DNA from: Bacillota bacterium
GTDB taxonomy: Bacteria; Bacillota; TC1
Direction: 5' to 3'
DNA length: 64,000 bases
Assembly (NCBI GenBank): GCA_024635925.1
Contig: JAGXHY010000033.1
Location: 62,001 to 126,000 of the forward strand
Positions 16,045 to 24,244 of the stretch are shown piece after piece. Under the pieces are notes generated by a model that worked only from the letters and a program-made list of their open reading frames with translations, was not told where the DNA came from and did no database searches. How positions within the stretch are numbered: position 1 is the stretch's first letter; every line of letters begins with the position of its first letter. Made by a program: the position numbers and the translations under genes.

Positions 16045-17346
16045 TTGGGAATTAAAATAGTACACTATATAAACCAGTTTTATGGTGGAATTGGTGGAGA
16101 AGATAAGGCTGATTATGCTCCTGAGAAAATCAGTGGTGTTAAAGGTCCAGGTATGGGTTTACAAGCCGCATTTGGTGACAAAGCTACTATTAGTTCTACT
16201 ATAATTTGTGGTGATTCATACTTCAATGAAAATATTGATGTAGCAACTGGTCTTATTCTTGAAATGATCAAAGAAGATAAGCCAGATGTATTCGTTGCTG
16301 GTCCAGCATTTAATGCAGGACGTTATGGTGTAGCTTGTGGCGCTGTTTGCAAAGCTGTATCTGAAAATTTAAATATTCCAGTTGTAACTGGTATGTATAT
16401 TGAAAACCCTGGTGCTGATATGTATAAGAAAGATGCTTATATGATTGAAACTGCTAATTCAGCGGCAGGAATGAAAGACGCATTGGCAAAAATTGCTGCT
16501 TTAGCATTGAAATTTGGTGAAGGTCAAGCTATTGGTACACCTGAATCAGAAGGATATATGCCTAGAGGCGTTAGAAGAAATATATTCTGTGAAGATAGAG
16601 GAGCTAAAAGAGCTGTTGATATGCTTATACAGAAATTAAAAGGTGAAGAAATTATTACTGAATATCCTATGCCAGTATTTGATAGGGTTGAACCTGCTAA
16701 ACCAGTTGTTGATGTTAGAAAAGCAAAAATTGCTATAGTTTCATCTGGTGGGCCAGTTCCAAAAGGGAATCCTGACCATATTGAAGCATCTAGTGCATCA
16801 AAATTTGGTAAATACTCAATAGCAGGGATAGATGATTTGAACCCTGAAAATGGTCAGACTGCACATGGTGGATATGATCCTGTGTATGCTAATCAAGATT
16901 TAGATAGAGTTATTCCAGTCGATATTTTAAGAGAAATGGAAAAAAATGGAGAAATTGGAAGTTTACATGATTTCTATTATTCTACAGTAGGTAATGGAAC
17001 TTCAGTTAATAACTCAAAAAAATTCGCAGCAGAAATAGCTAAGGACTTAATTGATTCAAATGTTGATGCTGTAATCTTAACCTCTACTTGAGGAACCTGT
17101 ACTCGTTGCGGTGCAACGATGGTAAAAGAAATTGAGCGCGCTGGTTTTCCAGTAGTACACATGTGTACTGTTGTGCCTATTTCATTAACTGTAGGAGCAA
17201 ATAGAATTATTCCTACAGTTGCTATTCCTTATCCTCTTGGAAATCCAGCTATGAATTTAACTGATGAAAAAGAACTAAGGAGAAAATTGGTGAAAAAAGC
17301 TTTAAAAGCTTTAGAAACACCAATTACAGAACAAACAGTATTTTAA
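16045..17346 (+). CDS. grdB: Glycine reductase component B gamma, selenoprotein (in-frame UGA)
   Basis: GrdB, the selenocysteine-containing 47-kDa-type subunit of protein B, attacks the pyruvoyl-bound glycine. The frame starts at TTG 16045 (RBS AGGAGG 16031-16036), reads through TGA at 17089-17091 (Sec349) and ends at 17346, giving 433 residues. The Sec lies in LTSTUGTCTRCGATMV, the UxxCxxC motif of glycine/betaine/sarcosine reductase B proteins. Glycine specificity is inferred from the adjoining grdE and from the N-terminus IKIVHYINQFYGGIGGE. It will be reported as two open frames if UGA is taken as stop. Confidence 0.96.
17104..17118 (+). other. Candidate SECIS hairpin of grdB
   Basis: CGTTGC (17104-17109) pairs with GCAACG (17113-17118) around a GGT loop, 13 nt after the UGA. 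The position and G-containing apical loop fit bacterial SECIS elements bound by SelB, although the bases also encode conserved residues. Confidence 0.6.
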
Positions 17347-17400
17347 TAAAAATGGGGATAGTCTTTTGGCTATCCCTAATTCTAAAGGAGGGTATTAAAT

Positions 17401-18939
17401 ATGAGTTTTCCGGTTATAAAAGGTGCTAGTTATAGCTTATTTCATACACCAGAAATGACAGTTCATCAAGGAAGTAATCAAACAACAGAAAGATATATGA
17501 ATCCCAATTCAGAGCATTTTAAAAACTTGCAAAAATCTTTGAGGAGTTTTGATGACTTTGTAAAATATCCACCAAACCAAGTATATATTGGTAATATTAA
17601 ACCAGATATGTTAAAGTGTCACAAAAGACCATGGTATGAACATCCTATGGAAGTAGCTTCAACTGATGGAAATTTTGGTGCTATTTATACTGAAGAAGAA
17701 TTGATTGCTTTGGTTAAGATTGTGGATGTGTTTGATTTAGTGGTTTTGGAAGAAAGTTTTCAAGCCGCAACAAAAGTTAAGTTGGAAAAAAGGCAAGAAT
17801 TGCAAATTATAGATAAATATCTTTCAAAACTAGATAACAAAGGTGTTGATTTTGCTGAGTTAGAGAGTATGGTAAATGAACAAGGTGCTGAAGGTATGTA
17901 TTATAGTGGTAGATTAGTTGGATGTGTAAAAAAAGCTCATGCTTTTGATGCGGTCCTAACAGCTCATGTGATGTTTGAAAATCTCGTGAGTAAGGCTACA
18001 GCAGTAGTTAATTTACTTCAAATGTTTACAAAGACTAAATTAAGACCTAGAGATATAGACTATATTATTGAAACCTCTGAGGAAGCATGTGGAGATATGA
18101 ATCAACGTGGTGGAGGTAATATGGCTAAAGCTATTGGAGAAATTTGTGGTTGTGTTAATGCGACTGGTAGTGATACTAGAAGCTTTTGTGCTGGACCTGT
18201 TCATGGTTTAGTACAAGCTGCGGCTTTAGTACAATCAGGGATATACAAGAATGTAGTTGTAGTTGCAGGTGGAAGTACAGCTAAGCTTGGTATGAATTCA
18301 AAGTCTCATATTGAAAAAAACATGCCAGCATTAGAAGATTGTTTAGGTACTTTTGCAATACATGTTTCTGAAAATGATGGTATTAGTCCTATTATAAGAA
18401 CGGATGTAGTTGGGAGACATACTATAGGCGCTGGTTCAGCACCTCAAGCTGTAATTACAGCAATAGTTACGGATCCTTTAGATAAAGCAAATATCAAATT
18501 AGATGATATTGATAAATTTTCGCCTGAATTACAAAACCCAGAAATAACTGTTCCTTCTGGCGCTGGAGATGTAACTCTTTCAAACTTGAAAATGATTGCA
18601 GCTTTAGGTGTTAAAAGAGGTGACTTCTTAAAAGAAGATATGGAAAGAATAGTAAATGAAAAAGGTATGACAGGTTATGCTCCAACACAAGGACATATTC
18701 CATCAGGAGTACCATATATTGGATTTGCTATACAAGAAATTATGAATAAGAAATTAAAGAAAGTAATGATAATAGGTAAAGGTAGTTTATTCTTAGGTCG
18801 TTTGACAAACTTATTCGATGGTGTTTCTTTTGTAATGGAAGAAAATACTGTTTCTGAAGAAGAAACTACGACCGTAAGCAAAGACGAAGTGAGAAGCATT
18901 GTAGCTGAAGCCTTAAAGAATTTAGCGAAAAGCTTATAA
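17401..18939 (+). CDS. grdC: Glycine reductase component C beta subunit
   Basis: GrdC, the larger subunit of protein C, which with GrdD converts the carboxymethyl selenoether on GrdA to acetyl phosphate. It has 512 residues and shows a ketoacyl-synthase/thiolase-like fold: EACGDMNQRGGGNMAKAIGE, GPVHGLVQAAALVQSG, and VVVVAGGSTAKLG. The C-terminal about 30 residues are a short acidic/helical tail. RBS AGGAGG lies 9-14 bp upstream of the ATG. It is 54 bp after grdB and 15 bp before grdD. The length agrees with known GrdC (about 510 aa). Confidence 0.94.
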   Translation: MSFPVIKGASYSLFHTPEMTVHQGSNQTTERYMNPNSEHFKNLQKSLRSFDDFVKYPPNQVYIGNIKPDMLKCHKRPWYEHPMEVASTDGNFGAIYTEEELIALVKIVDVFDLVVLEESFQAATKVKLEKRQELQIIDKYLSKLDNKGVDFAELESMVNEQGAEGMYYSGRLVGCVKKAHAFDAVLTAHVMFENLVSKATAVVNLLQMFTKTKLRPRDIDYIIETSEEACGDMNQRGGGNMAKAIGEICGCVNATGSDTRSFCAGPVHGLVQAAALVQSGIYKNVVVVAGGSTAKLGMNSKSHIEKNMPALEDCLGTFAIHVSENDGISPIIRTDVVGRHTIGAGSAPQAVITAIVTDPLDKANIKLDDIDKFSPELQNPEITVPSGAGDVTLSNLKMIAALGVKRGDFLKEDMERIVNEKGMTGYAPTQGHIPSGVPYIGFAIQEIMNKKLKKVMIIGKGSLFLGRLTNLFDGVSFVMEENTVSEEETTTVSKDEVRSIVAEALKNLAKSL

Positions 18940-18954
18940 TAGGGGGGTCTTGAG

Positions 18955-20118
18955 TTGGAAGATAAAATAAAATTCTATATAAAAGAAACTCTTGAGGAAG
19001 TGGCTCAAGCCATAGAAACTGGAACGTTTGGGAAGAAAACAAGAGTTGGGATTACAACACTAGGTAGTGAGCATGGAGAAATGGAAATTATTCGAGGTGC
19101 TGAACTTGCTAGTTATAGAAATAGTCATATTGAAGTTGTAGTGATTGGACATAATGTAACTACAGAACTTGAGTTAATTAAAGTTAACTCTGAAGAAGAA
19201 GCTCATGAGGTTATGAATAGATTGCTTGCAGAAGAAAAATTAGATGCTGCAGTTACTATGCACTATAATTTTCCTATTGGAGTTTCAACGGTAGGTAGAG
19301 TTATCACACCAGGTAGAGGAACAAAAATGTTCATAGCAAATACAACAGGTACTAGTCATACGAACAGAGCAATTTCAATGATTAAAAATACCATATCTGG
19401 GATAGCAGTAGCTAAAGCTTGTGGTATAAAAAGACCGACTGTTGGTATTTTAAATATCGATGGTGCTAGACAAGTTGAAAAGTCATTAAGAAAACTAGCT
19501 GAAAATGGATATGATATAGAATTTGTTGAGTCAGCAAGGAGCGATGGTGGAGTAGTGATGCGTGGTAACGACTTATTAATTGGAGTGCCAAACGTTATGA
19601 CCATGGATAGCTTAACAGGTAACGTAATGATGAAAATATTTGGTGCTTACGGTAGCGGTGGAGACTATGAATCAATTGGTTATGGTTATGGACCAGGTGT
19701 AGGTGAAGGTTATGATAAAATTGTTTGTATAATATCAAGAGCTAGTGGTTCAAACGTAATTGCTGGTGCTATTGGTTATGCTGCAGTTTGCGCATACGGT
19801 AATTTAACTGAAAAAGTTGATGATGAGTACTACAAAGCAAACTTAGCTGGACTAAAGCATACAGTTGAAGAAATCCTCGCTAAAGATACTAAAGGGTCTT
19901 CTAAGGATGATGATGGTGTTAAGATTCCTCCTGCAAAACCAACTTCAGCGGATATCAGCGGAATAGAAATTCTTGAACTTGATGATGCTGTGGAAAGTCT
20001 TTGGAAAGAGGATATTTATGCTACAAGCGGTATGGGCTGTACAGGACCTATTGTTATGCTAGCTGAAGAAGATAAAGAAAAAGCCATGGAAATACTTAAA
20101 GAAAAAGGTTTTCTCTAA
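18955..20118 (+). CDS. grdD: Glycine reductase component C alpha subunit
   Basis: GrdD, the catalytic subunit of protein C, holds the acetyl thioester and releases acetyl phosphate, which acetate kinase uses to make ATP. It has 387 residues from a TTG start (RBS GGGGGG about 18943-18948). The active Cys is in ATSGMGCTGPIVML near the C-terminus (about residue 362), as in known GrdD. The N-terminal two-thirds resembles the PlsX/phosphotransacetylase-like fold, with GSEHGEMEIIRGAELA and TPGRGTKMFIANTTGTSHTN. It is the last gene of the operon and is followed by a terminator. Confidence 0.94.
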   Translation: MEDKIKFYIKETLEEVAQAIETGTFGKKTRVGITTLGSEHGEMEIIRGAELASYRNSHIEVVVIGHNVTTELELIKVNSEEEAHEVMNRLLAEEKLDAAVTMHYNFPIGVSTVGRVITPGRGTKMFIANTTGTSHTNRAISMIKNTISGIAVAKACGIKRPTVGILNIDGARQVEKSLRKLAENGYDIEFVESARSDGGVVMRGNDLLIGVPNVMTMDSLTGNVMMKIFGAYGSGGDYESIGYGYGPGVGEGYDKIVCIISRASGSNVIAGAIGYAAVCAYGNLTEKVDDEYYKANLAGLKHTVEEILAKDTKGSSKDDDGVKIPPAKPTSADISGIEILELDDAVESLWKEDIYATSGMGCTGPIVMLAEEDKEKAMEILKEKGFL

Positions 20119-20133
20119 AAAATATATTAAACT

Positions 20134-20176
20134 AAAAAGAAGGTTATTACCAGTTATTGGTAAAACCTTCTTTTTT
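20134..20176 (+). terminator. Terminator of the glycine reductase operon
   Basis: AAAAAGAAGGTT pairs with AACCTTCTTTTTT around a partly paired TTACC/GGTAA inner stem, ending in a T-run. The following sequence to about 20406 is AT-rich with no gene seen. Confidence 0.88.
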
Positions 20177-20406
20177 CATGATAAAATTCGTTTGAAATTT
20201 TCCTTCATTAACATAGAAAATACAAAAATATATTCTTTTTATTCATTATAATTGTGTATTAAACACATTATATCTAAGCTGAATATAAAATAAGTATAAA
20301 GAACTTTAACTTAATATTAAAAAACATTCATTTTTAACATCTTTCCTAAACAAAACTTAAAATATAAGTATGTAATCTATTTCAAAAGATATTTAACAAT
20401 TTTTCA

Positions 20407-20435
20407 TTGAAAAAAGCTATGGTAAAAGATATAAT
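20407..20435 (+). promoter_or_regulatory. Sigma-A promoter of glyA
   Basis: TTGAAA (20407-20412), 17-bp spacer, TATAAT (20430-20435), 44 bp before the start. Confidence 0.8.
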
Positions 20436-20478
20436 TAAAGAGTCATGGACAAATATTACAAGGTGGTGTATATAAATT

Positions 20479-21822
20479 ATGAGAAGATTAGTAAATTATG
20501 ACCCTGATATAGCTCAGGTGTTAGAAGATGAAAGAAGCAGACAAACTGATAAGATTGAATTAATTGCTTCAGAAAACTTTGTTAGTCCTTGCGTATTGCA
20601 AGCACAAGGATCAGTTCTTACAAACAAATATGCAGAAGGTTACCCAGGTAAAAGATACTATGGTGGCTGTGAATATGTTGACGTAGCAGAAAATATTGCA
20701 AGAGATAGAGCTTGTAAATTGTTTAGTGCGGATCATGCAAATGTGCAACCTCACTCTGGGGCAAGTGCCAATGAAGGTGTATATCTAGCTGTTTTAAAGC
20801 CAGGAGATACAGTTTTAGGAATGAGCTTAGCTCATGGTGGACACTTAACTCATGGTAGTCCAGTAAACATTTCAGGATTATATTTCAACTTCGTACATTA
20901 TGGTGTTGATAAAGAAACTGAACAAATTGATTATGATGAAGTAGAAAGATTAGCGATTGAATCAAAACCTAAATTGATTGTAGCTGGTGCTAGCGCATAT
21001 TCAAGAATTTTTGATTTCAAACGTTTTAGAGAAATAGCTGATAAAGTTGGAGCATTATTGATGGTTGATATGGCTCATATAGCAGGACTAGTTGCTGCTG
21101 GAGTTCATCCATCACCAATTCCTTATGCAGATTTTGTAACTACAACTACACATAAGACATTAAGAGGACCTCGTGGTGGTATGATTCTTTGTAAAGAAGA
21201 ATATGCAAAAGCAATTGATAAAGCAGTTTTCCCTGGATTACAAGGTGGACCTTTAATGCATGTTATAGCTGCAAAAGCTGTTGCTTTTAAAGAAGCTTTA
21301 GAACCATCATTTGTAGAGTACCAAAAACGTGTAGTTAAAAATGCTAATGCATTAGCAGAAGGCTTACAAAAGCATAATATCCGTGTAGTTTCCGGTGGAA
21401 CATCAAACCACGTAATGTTGGTTGATATGACTAGCCTAAACTTAACTGGTAAAGTTGCAGAACAAAGACTTGATGAAATTGGTATTACATGTAATAAAAA
21501 TGGTATTCCATTTGATACAAAAAGCCCATTTATTACAAGTGGTATCCGTTTAGGAGCACCTGCAGCAACTACAAGAGGATTTAATGAAGCTCAAATGGGT
21601 AGAATTGCTGAAATTATTAGCAGAACTTTAAGTGCTGAAGATTTTGATGCAGTTAAAGACAGTATTGCTAAAGATGTTCAAGCTTTATGTAAAGAAGTTC
21701 CTTTATATTCAGATTATAAAGCATACACTGATTTAGTAGAGGAAGTTATGTCTGGAAAAGAAGTTAATAAAGAATTATTTGCTAAAACACAAGACTCTAG
21801 TCAAGAGAAATGGGTTAAATAG
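20479..21822 (+). CDS. glyA: Serine hydroxymethyltransferase
   Basis: A PLP enzyme that interconverts serine plus tetrahydrofolate with glycine plus methylene-THF. The PLP Lys is K226 in [14 protein letters not shown]. Other hallmarks are [10 protein letters not shown] near the N-terminus, [18 protein letters not shown] and [12 protein letters not shown]. The 447 residues include a C-terminal extension of about 20 residues ([15 protein letters not shown] end) longer than the usual 410-420. Placed between the glycine reductase operon and the purine cluster, it would balance serine, glycine and C1 units. It has its own promoter and terminator. Confidence 0.96.
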   Translation: MRRLVNYDPDIAQVLEDERSRQTDKIELIASENFVSPCVLQAQGSVLTNKYAEGYPGKRYYGGCEYVDVAENIARDRACKLFSADHANVQPHSGASANEGVYLAVLKPGDTVLGMSLAHGGHLTHGSPVNISGLYFNFVHYGVDKETEQIDYDEVERLAIESKPKLIVAGASAYSRIFDFKRFREIADKVGALLMVDMAHIAGLVAAGVHPSPIPYADFVTTTTHKTLRGPRGGMILCKEEYAKAIDKAVFPGLQGGPLMHVIAAKAVAFKEALEPSFVEYQKRVVKNANALAEGLQKHNIRVVSGGTSNHVMLVDMTSLNLTGKVAEQRLDEIGITCNKNGIPFDTKSPFITSGIRLGAPAATTRGFNEAQMGRIAEIISRTLSAEDFDAVKDSIAKDVQALCKEVPLYSDYKAYTDLVEEVMSGKEVNKELFAKTQDSSQEKWVK

Positions 21823-21833
21823 TTTTGATTTTG

Positions 21834-21866
21834 AAAGAGCAGTCAATTTGGCTGCTCTTTTTTTTT
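21834..21866 (+). terminator. Terminator of glyA
   Basis: Nine-bp stem AAAGAGCAG (21834-21842) / CTGCTCTTT (21852-21860), followed by more T. Confidence 0.92.
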
Positions 21867-21879
21867 AAGGAGTATAGAA

Positions 21880-22179
21880 ATGATCAGGAATAATAGATAC
21901 TATATATTAGGAATACTAGGTACATTGCTTACTTTGTATCATTCTGTTTTAGTGCTTGGGTTGGAAACTCAAGGGGGATTGTTGATGTTTACGGCTGGAA
22001 TAACTTCTTTTTTAGCATTATTTATTTTAATTGGTTTTAAGCGAGCTAAGAACTTGGCAGCAGCATTATTCTTGTTAGTTTCTATTAGCAATTTGGTAAT
22101 AAATAACAATATATTAACAGCAATACTACCAGGCATATTAGGAATAAGTTTAATTATAGATAGAGAAAAAAATGTTTAA
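21880..22179 (+). CDS. Small hypothetical membrane protein
   Basis: A 99-aa protein of almost only hydrophobic residues with about four membrane segments (near 8-25, 33-52, 57-72 and 77-93). No recognisable family or catalytic motif. RBS AAGGAG lies 11 bp upstream of the ATG. It overlaps the next membrane protein gene by 8 bp, so the two are cotranscribed and may form one membrane complex. It starts only 13 bp after the glyA terminator, so expression may depend on readthrough. Confidence 0.65.
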   Translation: MIRNNRYYILGILGTLLTLYHSVLVLGLETQGGLLMFTAGITSFLALFILIGFKRAKNLAAALFLLVSISNLVINNNILTAILPGILGISLIIDREKNV

Positions 22180-22594
22180 GGAAGAAAGGCTATTACTAAA
22201 ATTAAGTATATTTTTAATATTAATATTAAGTACAACTTTATATTTTGGTCAAGTAGAAACAATTTTTAAAACATTAACTTTTTTTGGATTAACAAGTGAA
22301 CCTGCAATAAAGTTTGTAGAAAACTTGTTGCTTATAGAAAATGCTTTTTTACCAGAAAAAATTAATATAATCATAGGAATAAACGGATATATTATTGCTT
22401 TTATAATATTTATAATTAATAGACTGTTAGTTAAACCAAAAAGGAAAAAAGTTATATTTTCAGGAATAACTTTATTAATTTTAGGATTTTTAGAAATGAT
22501 TTTGTTAGATATTAGTGTTGTTGGATGGTTAGCTGGTCCAATCATTATGATTTCAGGATTCTTAATATATAAAAAAAGTTTTTATTTTATGTGA
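22172..22594 (+). CDS. Hypothetical membrane protein
   Basis: A 140-aa protein with about four hydrophobic segments (near 10-25, 65-83, 92-112 and 115-133), with a loop at 27-62 of mixed polarity. Not recognised. It overlaps the upstream 99-aa membrane protein gene, suggesting translational coupling. It ends 17 bp before the promoter of the RNA-switch leader, so it is unlikely to belong to the purine operon. Confidence 0.62.
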   Translation: MFKEERLLLKLSIFLILILSTTLYFGQVETIFKTLTFFGLTSEPAIKFVENLLLIENAFLPEKINIIIGINGYIIAFIIFIINRLLVKPKRKKVIFSGITLLILGFLEMILLDISVVGWLAGPIIMISGFLIYKKSFYFM

Positions 22595-22611
22595 AAATTT
22601 GAATTAAGCTA

Positions 22612-22639
22612 TTGCAAAATACTTGAGATTAATTATAAT
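22612..22639 (+). promoter_or_regulatory. Promoter of the purine-catabolic operon leader
   Basis: TTGCAA (22612-22617), 16-bp spacer, TATAAT (22634-22639). The predicted start near 22646 places both RNA switch units in the 5' leader. Confidence 0.8.
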
Positions 22640-22660
22640 AAGAGTAACTAGATAAGTATT

Positions 22661-22737
22661 TGACTTAGGTGCTGGGAACTGAAGTCACTAGTAGATAGGA
22701 ACATAGCCAGTATATAACTTGGTATATGTTCTTTTTT
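22661..22737 (+). promoter_or_regulatory. RNA switch unit 1: pseudoknot plus terminator
   Basis: Hairpin TGACTT (22661-22666) / AAGTCA (22682-22687) exposes CTGGGAACT in its loop. CTGG (22672-22675) can pair with CCAG (22707-22710). That CCAG lies inside the 5' arm of a terminator, GAACATA (22699-22705) / TATGTTC (22725-22731), with upper pairs CCA/TGG and a six-T tail. Pseudoknot and full terminator are mutually exclusive, as in a transcriptional ON riboswitch. The class is not certain; guanidine-IV (mepA) is one candidate by architecture. Confidence 0.72.
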
Positions 22738-22759
22738 AATATAAAAATCAGATAATCTT

Positions 22760-22835
22760 GGCTTTGGAACTGGGAACTAGAGCCGCTATAGATGGAACAA
22801 AGCCAGGGAATTTTTTCGGCTTATGTTCTTTTTTT
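22760..22835 (+). promoter_or_regulatory. RNA switch unit 2: pseudoknot plus terminator
   Basis: Second copy, 98 nt after the first. GGCTTT (22760-22765) pairs with AGAGCC (22779-22784), and the loop carries the identical CTGGGAACT. CTGG (22770-22773) pairs with CCAG (22803-22806). The terminator uses GAACA (22795-22799) and AAGCC (22800-22804) against GGCTT (22818-22822) and TGTTC (22824-22828), with a T-run after. Stems covary between copies while loop and TAGAT/GGAACA/GCCAG blocks are conserved. Confidence 0.72.
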
Positions 22836-22917
22836 ATACAAAAAAATAGTATTGAGTGCTTTTTGGTGATTAATTGTACATAAATAAAAGGGATATTATA
22901 TATAAGGAGTTATTGAA

Positions 22918-24222
22918 ATGTTAGTTGTAAAAGGTAAATATGTATTGACAAGTGATGGCTTAAAAAAGAATTATGCTTTAGTTATTGAAAGTGGGACTAT
23001 TACTGAATTAGTGCCAATTGACCAACTAAAAAAATATGAAGGAGTGGAAGTGATTGATGCTGTAAATGGTATTGTCACACCAGGATTCATCAATGCACAT
23101 ACACATATGTATGGTACAGTTGCTCATGGAATACATACTGAAAAAAAAATTAAAGATTTCACAGACTTCTTAGAAATTTTTTGGTGGCCAATGGTTGAAG
23201 ATCAAATTGATCATGAATTAATAAAAGCTACTACAGCATGGGCCTGTGTAGAATCAATAGACTCTGGAGTTACAACTATTGTTGACACTCTAGAAGCACC
23301 AAATTCTTTGATGGGTTGTTTAAATATTGAAAAAAACATTATTGATAAATTTGGCTTGCGAGCTTATTTGTCATTTGAGGCTAGCCAAAGAAAAGATGAA
23401 GAAAATTCTATCAATGGATTGAAAGAAAACTATAATTTTGCACTAGAAAATAAGGGTAATGATTTAGTGAAAGGTTTTATGTCTATACACACACTGTTTA
23501 CTTGTGATAAGGAATATATTTTAAAGGCTAAAAAAATGGCAGATGAAATTGGTTCTTTTTTCCATATGCATCTTTCAGAAAGTGTTTACGAACCAACTTG
23601 GTCTTTAAAAAAATATGGCAAAAGACCAGTGGAAGTATATGATGAACTAGGAATTCTTGATAATAAGATTTTAGCTTCACAAGTTGTCCAAATGTCTGAG
23701 GTTGAAAAAGAAATTTTGTTAAATAAAAAAGTTAATATGATACATATGCCATTATCTAATTGTGAAGTTGGTGGAGGTATAGCCCCTTACCCTGATTTTA
23801 TTGAAAAAAAAGGTAATGTTGGACTAGGATCTGATGGATATATTAATAACTTCTTTGAGATTATGAGAGGAGCTTTCTTAATACATAAAGCATACAGGCA
23901 AGATCCACAAGTAATGAATGGCAAAGAAGTCTTTGAAATGGCAACTAAAAGTGGTGCAATATCAATAGGCAGAAATGACTTAGGAGTAATTGAAGTTGGT
24001 GCAAAGGCTGACATAATAACTATAGAACTAGATACACCAACACCAATAAATGAACATAATGTTTATGATCAACTTATATTGTTTAGGAATCCTCAGAATG
24101 TGAGTAATGTATTGGTTAATGGTAATGTTTTAAAAAGAGATGGAAAATTAATAAATATAGATGTTAAAAAGATAAAAAAAGATTTAAGATTTGTTACTCA
24201 AAAACTTTGGGATAAACAATAG
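22918..24222 (+). CDS. SsnA-like amidohydrolase (ATZ/TRZ-type deaminase family)
   Basis: A 434-aa metal-dependent hydrolase of the amidohydrolase superfamily. Metal ligands are visible: HTH in NAHTHMYG, His in SIHTLF, His in HMHLSES and Asp in GLGSDG. The WWPMVEDQ segment and FFEIMRGAFLIHK parallel E. coli SsnA (WWRLD..., MFEEMKFAFFKH), a gene of the selenium/purine cluster. It probably deaminates or hydrolyses a purine-derived ring. Guanine or 8-oxopurine deaminase activity are alternatives. It is the first gene behind the tandem RNA switch, and the Mo-hydroxylase genes follow at 22 bp. Confidence 0.8.
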   Translation: MLVVKGKYVLTSDGLKKNYALVIESGTITELVPIDQLKKYEGVEVIDAVNGIVTPGFINAHTHMYGTVAHGIHTEKKIKDFTDFLEIFWWPMVEDQIDHELIKATTAWACVESIDSGVTTIVDTLEAPNSLMGCLNIEKNIIDKFGLRAYLSFEASQRKDEENSINGLKENYNFALENKGNDLVKGFMSIHTLFTCDKEYILKAKKMADEIGSFFHMHLSESVYEPTWSLKKYGKRPVEVYDELGILDNKILASQVVQMSEVEKEILLNKKVNMIHMPLSNCEVGGGIAPYPDFIEKKGNVGLGSDGYINNFFEIMRGAFLIHKAYRQDPQVMNGKEVFEMATKSGAISIGRNDLGVIEVGAKADIITIELDTPTPINEHNVYDQLILFRNPQNVSNVLVNGNVLKRDGKLINIDVKKIKKDLRFVTQKLWDKQ

Positions 24223-24244
24223 CTAAATAGAAAGGATTGATAAA

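Noticed and set aside
17119-17346. Separate 75-aa protein or nonsense-disrupted grdB
   Set aside because: It is the C-terminal part of GrdB after the UGA at 17089; the UxxCxxC context is conserved.
20177-20406. Possible small gene or RNA between the grd operon and glyA
   Set aside because: The stretch is AT-rich without a ribosome site, start or stable structure beyond the glyA promoter at its end.
22661-22835. Tandem repeats as CRISPR or mobile-element ends
   Set aside because: Only two units with covarying stems and terminators; no spacers, target duplication or cas/transposase genes.
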